Shown here piece by piece: positions 12,601 through 24,429 of a stretch of 64,000 nt of DNA (its first letter is position 1; the number at the start of each line of letters is the position of its first letter). A model generated the notes under the pieces. The model saw only the letters and a program-made list of their open reading frames with translations, made no database searches and was not told where the DNA came from. The position numbers and the translations under genes are program-made. This stretch comes from Ridgeia piscesae (taxonomy: Eukaryota; Annelida; Polychaeta; Sabellida; Siboglinidae): NCBI GenBank assembly GCA_025642075.2, contig JAODUO010000053.1, forward strand, positions 1,807,501 through 1,871,500. The letters run 5' to 3'.

Positions 12601-13036
12601 GCTGAAACCGGAAGTTGACGACACATGTTTTTCTAGCCTCAGTTACCCAGACTCCGTGAGGTGGCAACACTTTTTAGTCCCTCAACTGGGTATAATAATA
12701 TTATTATTCTATGGGTATATACCACCAAATAATAGGCGGCCATTTTAACGTTTCTTTGATTTTCCACTTGTTTTTTTAATCCATGGTATCGAAAATTTCA
12801 GACGTTAATTAGCCTCCATTCATATATATCATGTATAAAATTCGTGAAAATGACATATCTCTTTCTCCTACAATCCAGTCTCTAACCTGACACTCCTTAA
12901 TGTTTGCTTCAATCAGCCGCCGATTCCCAATGTTGACACCTCTAGGCCGAATTACACCTGTATGCATACGACAAATATAATTATTTCGCAGTTGTGATAC
13001 CATGCTACGCAGACATATCATTTCCATTCAACCTGT

Positions 13037-13165
13037 CCTACATTTAGTACTGGAAAGGTACCATCTGGCAGAGGATAGCGCAAGATAGGCAAATGTAGTA
13101 ATAGCATGCTGAGGCCTTTGCCCAACCACTATGGTTGCACAATTATGATGATGATGACTATCATT
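13037..13165 (+). pseudogene. LINE reverse-transcriptase C-terminal remnant
   Basis: The plus strand reads YWKGTIWQRIAQDRQM, two stops, then HAEAFAQP, ending in a GATGATGATG tail. It corresponds to a second fragment at 40215-40440 on the minus strand, and to the W...DR..W..EAF signature at the C-terminus of many LINE polymerases. It is a 5'-truncated, dead copy. Confidence 0.65.
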
Positions 13166-13335
13166 GCAGTACTTATTGCTGGTATTAGTACTTTGTTTCT
13201 AATTTCATATGTATAATAACAATTTTAAAGAATATAATTTAATCTATATATACATATATGACTTAATTAACACATAGCATATATTCTACACGGTTTTTAT
13301 CACAGCGTACCATTTTTTTATTATTACTACTATCA

Positions 13336-13380
13336 TTTAATTAGTATACGCAGATTTATCATCTGCGTATACTAATTAAA
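13336..13380. other. Perfect 20-bp hairpin
   Basis: TTTAATTAGTATACGCAGAT is followed by a 5-base loop and its exact reverse complement. It is isolated, with no gene around it. It may be the collapsed core of a palindromic element. Confidence 0.85.
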
Positions 13381-13485
13381 TTTATCATGTTTAACTATTT
13401 ACATGTGCATGTATGTACACACCCGTGAACGGGACAGCTGTCCCGCGGATTAGATGGTGTTAAAATAAAGTGTTATTATTAATAT

Positions 13486-13511
13486 TAATATATATATATA
13501 TACATATATAT

Positions 13512-13572
<61 letters not shown>
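13486..13572. repeat. TA microsatellite
   Basis: Nearly pure alternating TA, with small interruptions near 13500-13515. Open frames of alternating Y and I across it are artefacts. Confidence 0.97.
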
Positions 13573-13575
<3 letters not shown>

Positions 13576-13633
13576 ACATATAAAATATAGATATGTTATA
13601 ATAACCTTTATAATAATTTTTACACATATGTCC

Positions 13634-13994
13634 AGCGCACGACCACACACGACCGCGCACGACCACGTAATAGATGGTGTTGATAGATAGTTTGGTTATT
13701 GATTGTATAAATATGGTTTGTGTGTGCACTACTAAAAAAATGAAGGTGTACATCACCCAGGAATTACAAAATGTTGGCATTTTATCAGATCATTTGAACG
13801 AATTACCCTTGTAATCATAACGTCATTCACCAGGAATTCCCAAATTGTATCATTGTTAGTTACAATAAGCACTCTGTGTTTTGTATAGTGCATACATATT
13901 CCATATATATGCTATTAATGGTATTAATATCCACCGATATAAGCTATTTCATGGTAGTGGATGGTCGTTCGTGGTCATGCGTGGTCGTGCGCCT
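13634..13994. mobile_element. MITE with ends made of tandem ACGACCACGC-type modules
   Basis: The left end reads GCGCACGACCACACACGACC with further modules after it. The reverse complement of the right end reads GCGCACGACCACGCATGACC with similar modules. The terminal repeat is about 30-35 bp, the element about 360 bp and non-coding. I found no clear target-site duplication. Confidence 0.7.
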
Positions 13995-15289
13995 TTTAAG
14001 TTGTAAATCATACCGAAAGAAGGCGCAGCTGGTATTGTTGCTAGCTGTGGTTCTAGTCAAACGGTTACAACGAAGTGAAGGTATAAATTAAGCAAGCACC
14101 GTTTCGCCTTGTAATTATGTGTCGAATCATGTCCATTTTTAGGCACGTTGACTGTAGATTTCAGAATGTGTTTGATTTGAACGGACATGCGTGTGGTACT
14201 CGGTTCAGAGCGATAATCGGGTTAGTTTATGAATATAATCGCCGATTACCGGTAGTAGGCTAAAGCGTTGCGTTAGTAACGCACCATAAGATCAAGTTTT
14301 CCGAAATTATACTCGTCTAACTTTAATATATTCGAGCTTGCATTTACATATGTTAGTTATCTATTCATGTTGTGGTAACAGTTAATCACTCAGATAGAGT
14401 CCATGTCATATAACATGACATAATGATGGTAATACAGTGACAGAGTAATCACTAGTAATGGCTTGATCACTAATAAATAAGGCCGTGGCTATTCGTCCGG
14501 ATACGGACGAATAGCCTGGGGGACTATTCGTCCGGATACGGACAAATAGCCCATGTTTGCGTATACGCTATTCGTCCGGATACGGACAAATAGCCCATGT
14601 TTGCGTATACGCTATTCGTCCGGATACGGACAAATAGCCCATGACATGTTTGCGTATGCGCTATTTGACCGGATAAATACAGACAAATAGCCCGACATCG
14701 CGCCATATGCTACGTGACCGAACGTGAGTGCTATACTATTGATTAAGAAGGCATGTTTGTGTTTATGTTTAAATAACTGTTTCTTCTGAAATAATCACAA
14801 TACGGCAAGTTTTTATTCACATGTTCCATTATAGTATGTCACACAACACGAGCGACTTACTTGAACTTTGTTTCATTTTCGGCCTTTATTTGAATTGTCC
14901 GTTTCCCTTTTTTTATAGAAATATGGCAAAACCCATGTAAATTTCTTTTGCTGTACGTTACGCAAAAATCTATGTACCATCGCCAGATGTCGCCACTACT
15001 AGTTTTTAATCATGATTAAAATTACGAAAGCGAAATAATGAATTCAAATACCGTTTATAAACTGTGGTCCGAAATAATATATCTATGAAATTTAAAATAT
15101 AATTATTGCAGTATGTTATATCAAGAGGTAATGAAAATGATGATCATTTGTTGTATAAACTATATGTAGTTGTAATATTTTCGTTATGGAGGCCTATTTT
15201 ATAACACCAAACACATGAGTAAACAGAGATGACTTTAATACTGAACATCAAAAACAGAAAGTTCATATGACACAGAAAGGTAATACACT

Positions 15290-15700
15290 AGCCTAATGTA
15301 CATAAATCATCCAACATCTTCATTTAGAAAAGTAATAAACATACGTAAATAAAATAGTAAAATACATAAATAAAAGACCAATCAAACAATGGTTCAAATA
15401 AATAAAATGAGATATACAATACAAGTTAATCACGTCCTCTGTATAAACTACACCTAATGTGCATAAATCCACCAACATCTTAATTTTGTTCTTAATACTG
15501 GTTCAAATAAATAAAACAGGATATACAAATTACACACATACGTTCTCGTGTATAAACTACACTAGCCTCAGTGTACAAATCCACCCACATCTTCATTTAC
15601 AAAGGTAATAAACGTAAATAAATAAGTAAAATACACAAATAAAAGGCCTCTGTACACCTAATATGCATAAATCCACCCACATCTTAATTTTGAAAAGTAA
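15290..15700. repeat. Degenerate tandem repeat inside the Mutator-like element
   Basis: Four diverged units each contain CATAAATC(A/C)(A/T)CC(A/C)ACATCTT followed by a GTAATAAAC or AATAAATAAA stretch, spaced about 90-130 bp apart. They lie downstream of the PHD gene remnant. Confidence 0.7.
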
Positions 15701-16153
15701 TAAACATACTGGTTCATGTGCACACACACTATAAGATCTAACACATGTAGTATTGGGTTTACATATATGCAATACCATTATACAGAACGTACAACATAAA
15801 ATACACCATTTAGAACCAATGGCTTCAATTACCAAAGTAAAGTAAACAAACCTTATAAACCATAATTACATAAAGCATGTTAAAGATACAAATTATTTCC
15901 ATTTATAAAAAATCCGATCACATCAGTTCCAATCTTATAGCTCAACCAGAGATCTTGTTAACACAGCCTTGGAATGTTTCTATATTGTGTCCTCACAATG
16001 CCAGACCTGCCGATAAAACAGAAACTGGGACAATTTACGACTGATTCATCAAACTTTCACACACAGCAAGGTTAACATGTTGTACAGCAATGTTGTACAC
16101 CATAATTCACTCAAGTTGTTTTAGTAGTGCTATAAAGGCACAGCTATCACATC

Positions 16154-16848
16154 CTACGTATGAGCAGCTGTGTGGCAACTCCCACAAATCCAAGTCCTTG
16201 CCTTTGGCCGAGACTTCTTTCCTAGACATGCTAGGTGGTTCCATTCTAGACACGAATCGCATGCCAGAGAGGTGTGGCCGTCATCAACCGAACCGTCACG
16301 ATACACATCAATGCTTGGATCTGTTATTTTAGCTGGAAGACGCTCGGGACGGACTTCGACATCATCTCTTTCAATCAAAGTGCCAGCCAGGGCGGTGTCT
16401 TCCCTGTTCCCCACCAGCCAGCTGAGGATGACTGAAACACCATGTTAACAACATTGCATGAACATGTCTAGTAACAGTAACAGGCTGTTTCTTATAAATT
16501 ATATAAAATGGTATACTATTAAACAGGTCTACAAGTAAAGCGTAAACTGCTTTGGTTAATCTTAAAGACTGGATACTGCATTATATAAACAAATTACCTT
16601 TACTTTTACATACAATATAATCCAAAAATTCCAGGTTGACAGCAGACCAGATGTTTTTTCTTACTTTCGTTTTTTTTTGAGAGGATCTTTCTTGCAGAAT
16701 ACCACTGGCTTGGTGAAATATTTCCACTTGGCTGGCAGACCAATCACAGTCTGTTCAGCCCCTTTTGGTCGCCCTCTCTTGATAACTTTGTTGTCCATCT
16801 TTCGTAGCGATGACTTTGATTTGCGCAGGACATGCTTTCTTGAATGAA
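16154..16848 (-). pseudogene. PHD-finger transposon protein remnant inside the Mutator-like element
   Basis: There are two minus-strand exon-like segments. 16848-16665 reads VIKRGRPKGAEQTVIGLP and a lysine-rich run, with donor gtaaga. 16431-16154 starts ILSWLVGNRED, continues with DDVEVRPERLPAKI, and ends in a PHD-like CDSCLEWNHLACLG and WICGSCH before TAG. The RGRPKG, ILSWLV and PHD order is what I recall for SWIM/PHD proteins tied to Mutator-like elements. The first CxxC pair of the PHD finger is missing. The two segments join out of phase near an A9 run, so the gene is probably dead. Confidence 0.65.
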
Positions 16849-17817
16849 CTGAAAGTAAAAGAAAATGTTCACAAACTCCGGTGGCTGCATATACTGAAAC
16901 ACCCCCTAACAAAGCATGTGAGAATTTGGGTGGCTGCAGGTGACCGTGAATATTTTGGATGATGTCCCCAAAATAAGATGCTAAATAATGCAAAAAAATT
17001 CTACAAAGAATGCCATCATCAGTGCTAGGCCAGGCATATATCAACAGATTTAAGAAAGAAAGTGCAAGAAACCCCAGAAAAACTTAATAATCAATTTAGG
17101 ACATAACGTCTAGGACATAATTATTATGTGACAAGTCCATATGCCGTCCCTTTCTAGAACGCTGTTGTTGTTGATTGCATCTAATATCGCTCGATACATG
17201 TTGATAATGCCTGGCACCATAAAAAGGGCCGTGTAAAATGCATAATGAAACATTAGCTATACAGTGGGGGATATACATCACAATAGTGTATGTATAGTCG
17301 TAGCATAAATAATTGACTGTAACTAATTCAGAAAGCGTAATAATACCTTTGATGAGGTCACACCCCCTTGGAGTTGGTCTTGTATGCTCTTCCCCCGTGG
17401 ACGCAAGCATACGTAAGATTGGCATACTCGATGGCCGTGTTGTTCGTCTTTCGTGTATTTCTACGTATATCTGCCTCTATTTTTCTGCTGTCCTTTTATA
17501 AAATTGCACGAAATTGGTGTGTTCAAAGTGTTCAACAGCTGCCGATAATCATTGAATGTCTGGGAATTCACGTCCAACGGCCAGCTCATCCATCTCAGTT
17601 GTGCCGCTTGCGCAAATTTGAATTGAACTCTCGCGAGAAATATGTCCGGACAAATAGCCAGGGGGACGACATACGCTATTCGTCCGTATCCGGACGTATA
17701 GTCGCCCAGGCTATTTGTCCGTATCCGGACGAATAGTCCCCCAGGCTATTCGTCCGTATCCGGACGTATAGCCACTCCGAATAAATAAAGTCACCACACT
17801 GAACAGAGGACGTGGGT

Positions 17818-18420
17818 CCAGAGTTTTATGCAGGTTAACATTTTTGTCAGTCACAAATTGTTTTGGTGGACATGCTGATGTTAACTCATAAGGATGGGAC
17901 GAATATTTTATTCGTATTCGAAAATTTTCCAGCTATATAAATGAATATCGCTAAAATATTCCTCCCATATGCCAAAACTACTCCTCCCATATCTTGTATG
18001 TATATGTATACATACACTACATTACAAAATAAAATCGCTAACATTACTTAAATATATAAACTTCACAAAACAAACGTAACACTCGCTGGCAACGTGGTGT
18101 CGTCGGTGGCGGCTACGTGCAACTTACCGTAATATCGGTATTGTGTTGAGGGGTCTTTTGTTATTCGAATGAAATTCCAGGTTCGTCCCTTTGTTAACAT
18201 ATAAGCCAGTTGAGATGTATTGTGATGACCTGAAATAATCAACAAACACATGTGTGACAGCCATTTTCAAGGCATGACTGACAACATAAATTGTTTTTGA
18301 AGGCTTTTTGTTGCTTTTTTAACAATCACCACCCATCCATTGATAATTTTACACGTCCAAATGACAGGTGGACGTGTCTCTGCGTAAAGCAGTAAGTAGG
18401 CCATAAATCACACCATCCCC
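17818..18420 (+). mobile_element. Dispersed repeat family B, copy 1 (interrupted)
   Basis: It matches 62588-62840 in the same orientation: GTTTTATGCAGG, ATTTTTG(T/C)CAGT, GGTGGACA, AAGGCATGACTGACAA, CGTCCAAATGA and GTGGACG. It is split by the insertion at 17890-18192. Confidence 0.65.
17890..18192. mobile_element. Small MITE-like insertion nested in repeat family B
   Basis: The insert starts AAGGATGGGACGAAT and ends TTCGTCCCTT, giving short inverted ends around GGGACGAA. GTTAAC-containing sequence lies on both sides, as expected of a target duplication. Family B sequence continues on both sides. Confidence 0.5.
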
Positions 18421-18859
18421 ATTTGGCTCTGCCTCAGGGGGCTTTTACGTATTCCAAATTGTAAATTATTGTAGACAGGTGAGACATATGAGTGCTGAGT
18501 CATTACAAAATATGTCCTTGGTGATACTTATATCCTGAATTTCAGTGGCTACTACCACTAATGTTGGCACTCAGCAGAATATTTGCACGTTTTGAGCATT
18601 ACTTTTTTTTAGACATTGTCCACAACTTTGGAAACATGTGACACAGAACAATTTGCAGAAGACAGCCAGAGCGACTGTGAACCCACAACCATGTCACCAT
18701 CTAGAGGAATTGGCCTGATGAAGACAGTTGTAAAAAACCATCAACACATCACTGATAATATTAACTTACATAACTTACAAAGTTAATATTGCCTATAAAA
18801 ATGACAAAAAGAAACAACGATTGCTAAGTTTTGTTTAACTTGTAGAGCCTATCAAGAGG

Positions 18860-21800
18860 ATGAGACGTCCTTCCATCACATCAATCCTGTCGGTAGTGTT
18901 CATTGCGTACATGACACATTCCCTGTGGACGATCTCAGGCCTCTTCTTCCCCACCCCCTGTCCACCAAATGGCCGCTGCATAAAGCCATTCATCGCAAGA
19001 CGTCCAGACCTTGAGGTAATAGCTGCTCTCTAAACTCACTCTCCTGACGTCTTATGTGGTGAGAAGCACACTTGTTTTGTTAGCTGTTTTAAATCAGTTT
19101 TATGGACTGTTATTTTAGAGATGTGTTTTAATTTGTTTATTAAATTTTTTGTATTTTCAATATGTAGAAGGTGGTTTAATGAACTTTGAATGTGGCAGCA
19201 GTTGACAGTGGCCAGGACACTGTGGATGTGTGAATTTACAATTGGTTTAATAGAGCTGTAAAAGTGAAACAGGCGAATCTTAGCAAACTCTCATTCAAAC
19301 TAAAATTGAATCATAATTTGTTGAGGCTGGCTAAGTTAACCACACCACCTTAAATTTTTAACAGTGTCCCATTTCCCCATGTTCATGACTGCAGACTTCA
19401 AATGACTGTGCTGGCTAAATCCAGGCCCTGGAACAGACACACTAACAATAAAACATAAATAAAATCAATGTACACCATTCTAAAGCATTAAACTGTGCAG
19501 TAGTCATATGACTTATCTTCCCGTGACCACGTTAAAACTGATTGTCATTGTTAAAATTATGTAAACATTTATAATCTAAGTATGAATAATTGTTATCATA
19601 TTTATATGCGGTTTTGTTTAGGTTCCTTTTTTTACTGGAACAGCGCAGTGAGAAATAGCTTTGTCAATTTATTTTTGTAATACATCTTTTCATGGTCGTC
19701 ATTTAGTGACAGCCACCTGAGGTAGACGGCAGCAAGCACACAAGACGTAGACATCACAGGGAAAAAAGTAAAAGTAAAAAAATAAGTAAAGCATTATCAT
19801 TCATGTTAAAATGATAATTTTAATTGTTAATGACTAGAATTTTTTCAAGGCAACGTTTCCTGGTTAAGTCAGGCAGCCAGGTGAATGTCGGTTATACGAC
19901 ACTACTGTATGATTTGTGTGTATGTTCATTGACTTTGGAGAACAACATTTAATGAAGAAATCTAGTGTAACTTTTATGATGGGTGTTTTAGAAAACTGAA
20001 AACTAAGTAATAACTTTGAAGTTGCCTTGGCTGTTAGTAACTAAGTTGTCTCGCTGACAAGTAGTAACAATTTCACTTGTCTGGTGCTAAATTCAGGTGC
20101 AAAATGTTGAACGTTGGTGTAAGTTAAAATTATTGATAGTTAATTACTGATACATCGTCAATGTTCCCTGTCACAGCTGCAAGTGTACAGGTCACTGAGG
20201 CCAACCGTTTCATCAACAAAATACCTCACTTCTGTGCTGAGATACCAGAACTTTTCAATTCATGAGGAGTTTGAGCAGTAAGTTACCAAGCTATTACTTT
20301 GATGACAGTATGGTGGTCAGATTTCAATAGAAATGTTTGTACTACAGGTATGTTCTTGGTAATTTAATCTGGCATCATCATGTTCTGTTATCCACAATCA
20401 TGCAGTAATTTTGATTTGTAATACAATTTAACCTTGTGATAATTGTTTTTGATATTTCTGTTTTTCATCATGCTTTCACAACTTACCTGTAATGTCAAAG
20501 TTCATGTAAAAGTATATACTATTTAGCAGTAGTTCATTATTAACATTTTATGTATTAAAATGTATATCAAAAAATTGAAAGTATCATATACAAGAATAAA
20601 TAAATACTTACAAATAAGGTAACAAATCTTTGTTATTCTGTATAAACTACTTTTGTGTATATGAACCACTTGTGTCCATTGCAGACACTTGGACAACTGC
20701 ACATATATTTTATCAAAATTACTCTGTTTCTGTATACATCGATTCTCTCGTGAATGTTACAGAGTGGTCAATGTGAGCATTCCAACGAAGACAAGGAACA
20801 ATGGCTCCTTACACCTGCACATCTTTGTCTACCCACGAGGAGAGGGGCCCTTCTCCAGTACCTTCATGTCATATGGCCACAGTGTACAGACGACATATGC
20901 CATTAAAAAAGCAACTGCATACAAACTCATTGGTGATGAGTCCCCTGAGGTCAGTCCATCCATCCATCCGTCCCTCTGTCTCTGTCGGTCTGTTTTTTAA
21001 TCTTCCATAATTGTCTTCATTTTGTAAGTTGTTGGTCCATCCCACACATCCACCCACACATGCGAGCTTCTACCGCGAAATCAATCTCAATGCAGCTACG
21101 CTTGTTCTCCCTGTATACACTCAATCGAAGCAGAGACACTCAAATGTATTTGATGCAACTTTTTGATATAATTCAGTGCACCGTTTCTTTAGGATGTGCC
21201 TAAGGTGACACCTAGTGGCAAGCCAGTAACACACTGGCGATCACTCCTCACTCTCAACGTCATGTCGGAAGAGTTCTCATTCGATGAGCGTGCCATTCCC
21301 GCAGACATGGGACATCTGCTCCGGTGAGATTTGTCTGCTCAATCACTTGTCTCTCAGATGTAGCAACTCACAGGATCATGCATAGATTAACTCATCTGTT
21401 ACTTGACTAAGTGTCTGACATCTAGCTCATTTACACTCACACATATAGGTGACTGCATGAAGCTGTCACATGTTACGTCATATATCTTGTTGAACTACTT
21501 GGGGAAATGGTGTTTAGACAAACAGGACAAAGTGACACGTGATATAATTATGACTGTGATGTTAGTTTCTGGATCCGCCAATTACACACACACGGCACAC
21601 ACAGCACACACAGCACACACCGCACACACACCACACACACCACACACACCACACACACCACACACACCACACACACCACACACACCACACACACCACACA
21701 CACCACACACACCACACACACACAAACCACACCACACACACGCATTGTATGCTCCAGTTTTTTTGCTCCTATTATATACAGTATATCTCCAGCCTGACCC

Positions 21801-22132
21801 CTCGTACACAGTAACTTATGGTCTGACAGTCCCATCCACTGTTCTCAGTACACATTATCATCTCATCTGTCGTTGTATACAGCACCTGAAGCCTCCCCTC
21901 CGCCATGTTTGCAGTATGCCCCAGCTATTTCTCTGTCCTTGTTTATCTAACTTGTAGATGGTTCATATGCTGACTTTTTATGGATTTTTATTAAATTCAT
22001 CAAGAGTTTTTTATAGAAAACCATGCTGTTGAATTCTTAAAGATCCAGTTTATTGGCACTCATCTGTATTTTACACTCAGTGGCGTAGCCAGGATTTTGC
22101 ATTGGATGGTGTCATCAGACAACCAAGCAAAC

Positions 22133-22218
<86 letters not shown>

Positions 22219-24380
22219 ATATAATTAAACCCAACTCACTTAAAATGAATACCAACATGGCAACTAAGTTCACTGACCAATGCAGTCAAAGTTCAGAAAG
22301 TAAGAGAGAACCGACACATACTACCAACCTGTAGTCATTTACTCTGATGAAACAATAATTAAACATCCCTACCTTAACATAGATGATGTGGCATTGAACA
22401 ACATGTAATGTGGCGTGATACAATTTATAAATTCGTGATAGGAAGTGGCATATTTTCCCAGTGCAAAATCCACTAGATTAATTGCTTTGGTTACAATGAG
22501 GATTACAGCCGGGGCAAACGCTTGGAGGAAAGTTAAAGGGGTGATGGAAGATAGACACATATCACGTAAACGTTAAGGAAATGCGCTCAGCTCAGTGTTA
22601 CCCCGGCATACATGAATGCACTAGAGACGGTGGCACTAACGGAAAAACAACTGGACAAGGTCCAGGTTTGTGAAAAACAACCTGGTAAGAATAATCGTGG
22701 CAGTTGAGAGAGCTGATAAGAGAAAATGGATCAAGTGAGAGAGGAGGTTGGACTGAGGGAAAGTTCTAACAAGAAATTGGTGAGGAGTACATGAGCTGGA
22801 CATGTAGATAAATGGGCAATGAAAAATTGGCAAAGAGAGCAGATGACCAGAACGTGGAGGGGAAGTGGAGGCGAGGAAGTCCGACATTGAGATGGGGATT
22901 GTGTTAAAAGTGACCTAGAAAGAGTGGGAAAAGAATGGGGGAAATGATAGAAGGAATTGGAGACTGTTGATAGAGAAATCGAGAGAATGTAGTAAGAGAA
23001 AAGTGAGAGGAAGAAAAAGGAAATCATAGTCAACTCACCCCCGATAACACTGATGCCAAGAAAATAATAAAAACAATGCAATTTCACCCTAGGGCAACTG
23101 TTATTTTCAATTCTTAATAGCTATTAGCCCTCATGCACATTGAGAATAATGACATTTTCATTGCTCTGTCAACTCTTATGCTGCAGCCAGTGACAGAAGT
23201 GGAGAATTCTTAACTTAATCCTATTTGAATGATGAACATTTTTGCGAAAGGGTAGGACTAAAAAGTAAAATCTTACACAGGCATACTGAAACCAACTGTA
23301 TGTTATGATTCTACGAATCAGGCAGCCATTTATTGGTCTTCCGTTACCCACCATCCTAATTTTTTTCCGGGATTGGGAGGCCCCTCTTTGGCTATGCCAC
23401 TGTTTACATTTATAATTTGTTTATTTTAAATGGCTTCTCTCTGATTTAGTTAAATGAATTTCCAAGCACTTTGTGTCATATCTGGCCGTCTAAATATTCA
23501 TGTTAAAATGTTTAATGAAGTGTCTATATTTATGTGAATCATTTTATATTCTGGACTGGAGTTGTGTATAATTGTGTATTCTTTGTTCTGTTCTAGAATA
23601 ACCCACCAAAGGGAATACTTGCCGATTCTCTATGTCGATGAACTTAGTAACCGCATCCGTGACATCATGGTAAGACACATATTCTAGGTCTGGGTATGTT
23701 GTTGTTTGCAGCACATATTTGACAAAACCATTCGTGTTGTTGTTGTGGCATATGTGTTGTCGTATGCAACATAGTTTGGAAGAACAACACATTGTTGTTA
23801 CACAATTTAGATATAACCACACATGTTGTTGTTGCACAGTATAGATGGAACCATTCATGTTGTTGATGCACTGTTTAGATATAACTATTCATGTTGTTGT
23901 TGCACAGTATAGATGGAACCATTCATGTTGTTGTTGCACAGTATAGATGGAACCATTCATGTTGTTGTTGCACAATATAGATGGAACCATTCATGTTGTT
24001 GCACAGTATAGATATAACTATTCATGTTGTTTCACAGTATAGATAGAACCATCCATATTGTTGCACAGTATAGATAGAACTATTCATGTTGTTGCACAAT
24101 ATAGATAGAACCATCCATATTGTTTCACAGTTTAGATATAACCATTCATGTTGTTGTTGCGCAGTATAGATAGAACCATTCATGTTGTTGCAGCACATTA
24201 ATGAGAGTTGCAAGGAGATGCCATTAACGATACGCTACTATCCAATCTCTATTGGCAAGCTGCGACTCTGGTCGCAGATGCAACAATCTCTCAAGTTGCT
24301 GCAACAGTTTGGTACAAACTCTACATTTTCTCACTGTCTACTTACTGTGTGTGTGTGTGTGTTTGTGTGTTTTTTATTTA

Positions 24381-24429
<49 letters not shown>

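Larger units (their letters stand above)
14481..17779 (-). mobile_element. Mutator-like DNA transposon with palindromic terminal repeats
   Basis: The ends are inverted copies. From GTGGCTAT(T/A)CGTCC inward, about 66 bp match with one mismatch, through CCTGGGGGACTATTC to GGACAAATAGCC. Each end is a run of the palindrome CTATTCGTCCG-GATAC-GGACGAATAG. The element is bounded by AATAAATAA at 14472-14480 and again at 17780-17788, an exact 9-bp direct repeat. A 9-bp duplication with long, internally repetitive ends is typical of Mutator-like elements. It encodes a broken PHD-finger protein on the minus strand. No transposase core was found, so it is probably non-autonomous. Confidence 0.85.
17780..18859. 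other. CLPTM1L upstream region
   Basis: It contains a repeat family B copy (17818-18420) interrupted by a roughly 300-bp insertion, then AT-rich sequence. An acceptor-like GTTTAACTTGTAG lies 15-20 bp before the CLPTM1L ATG, so a 5' UTR intron is possible. I cannot place a promoter. Confidence 0.5.
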
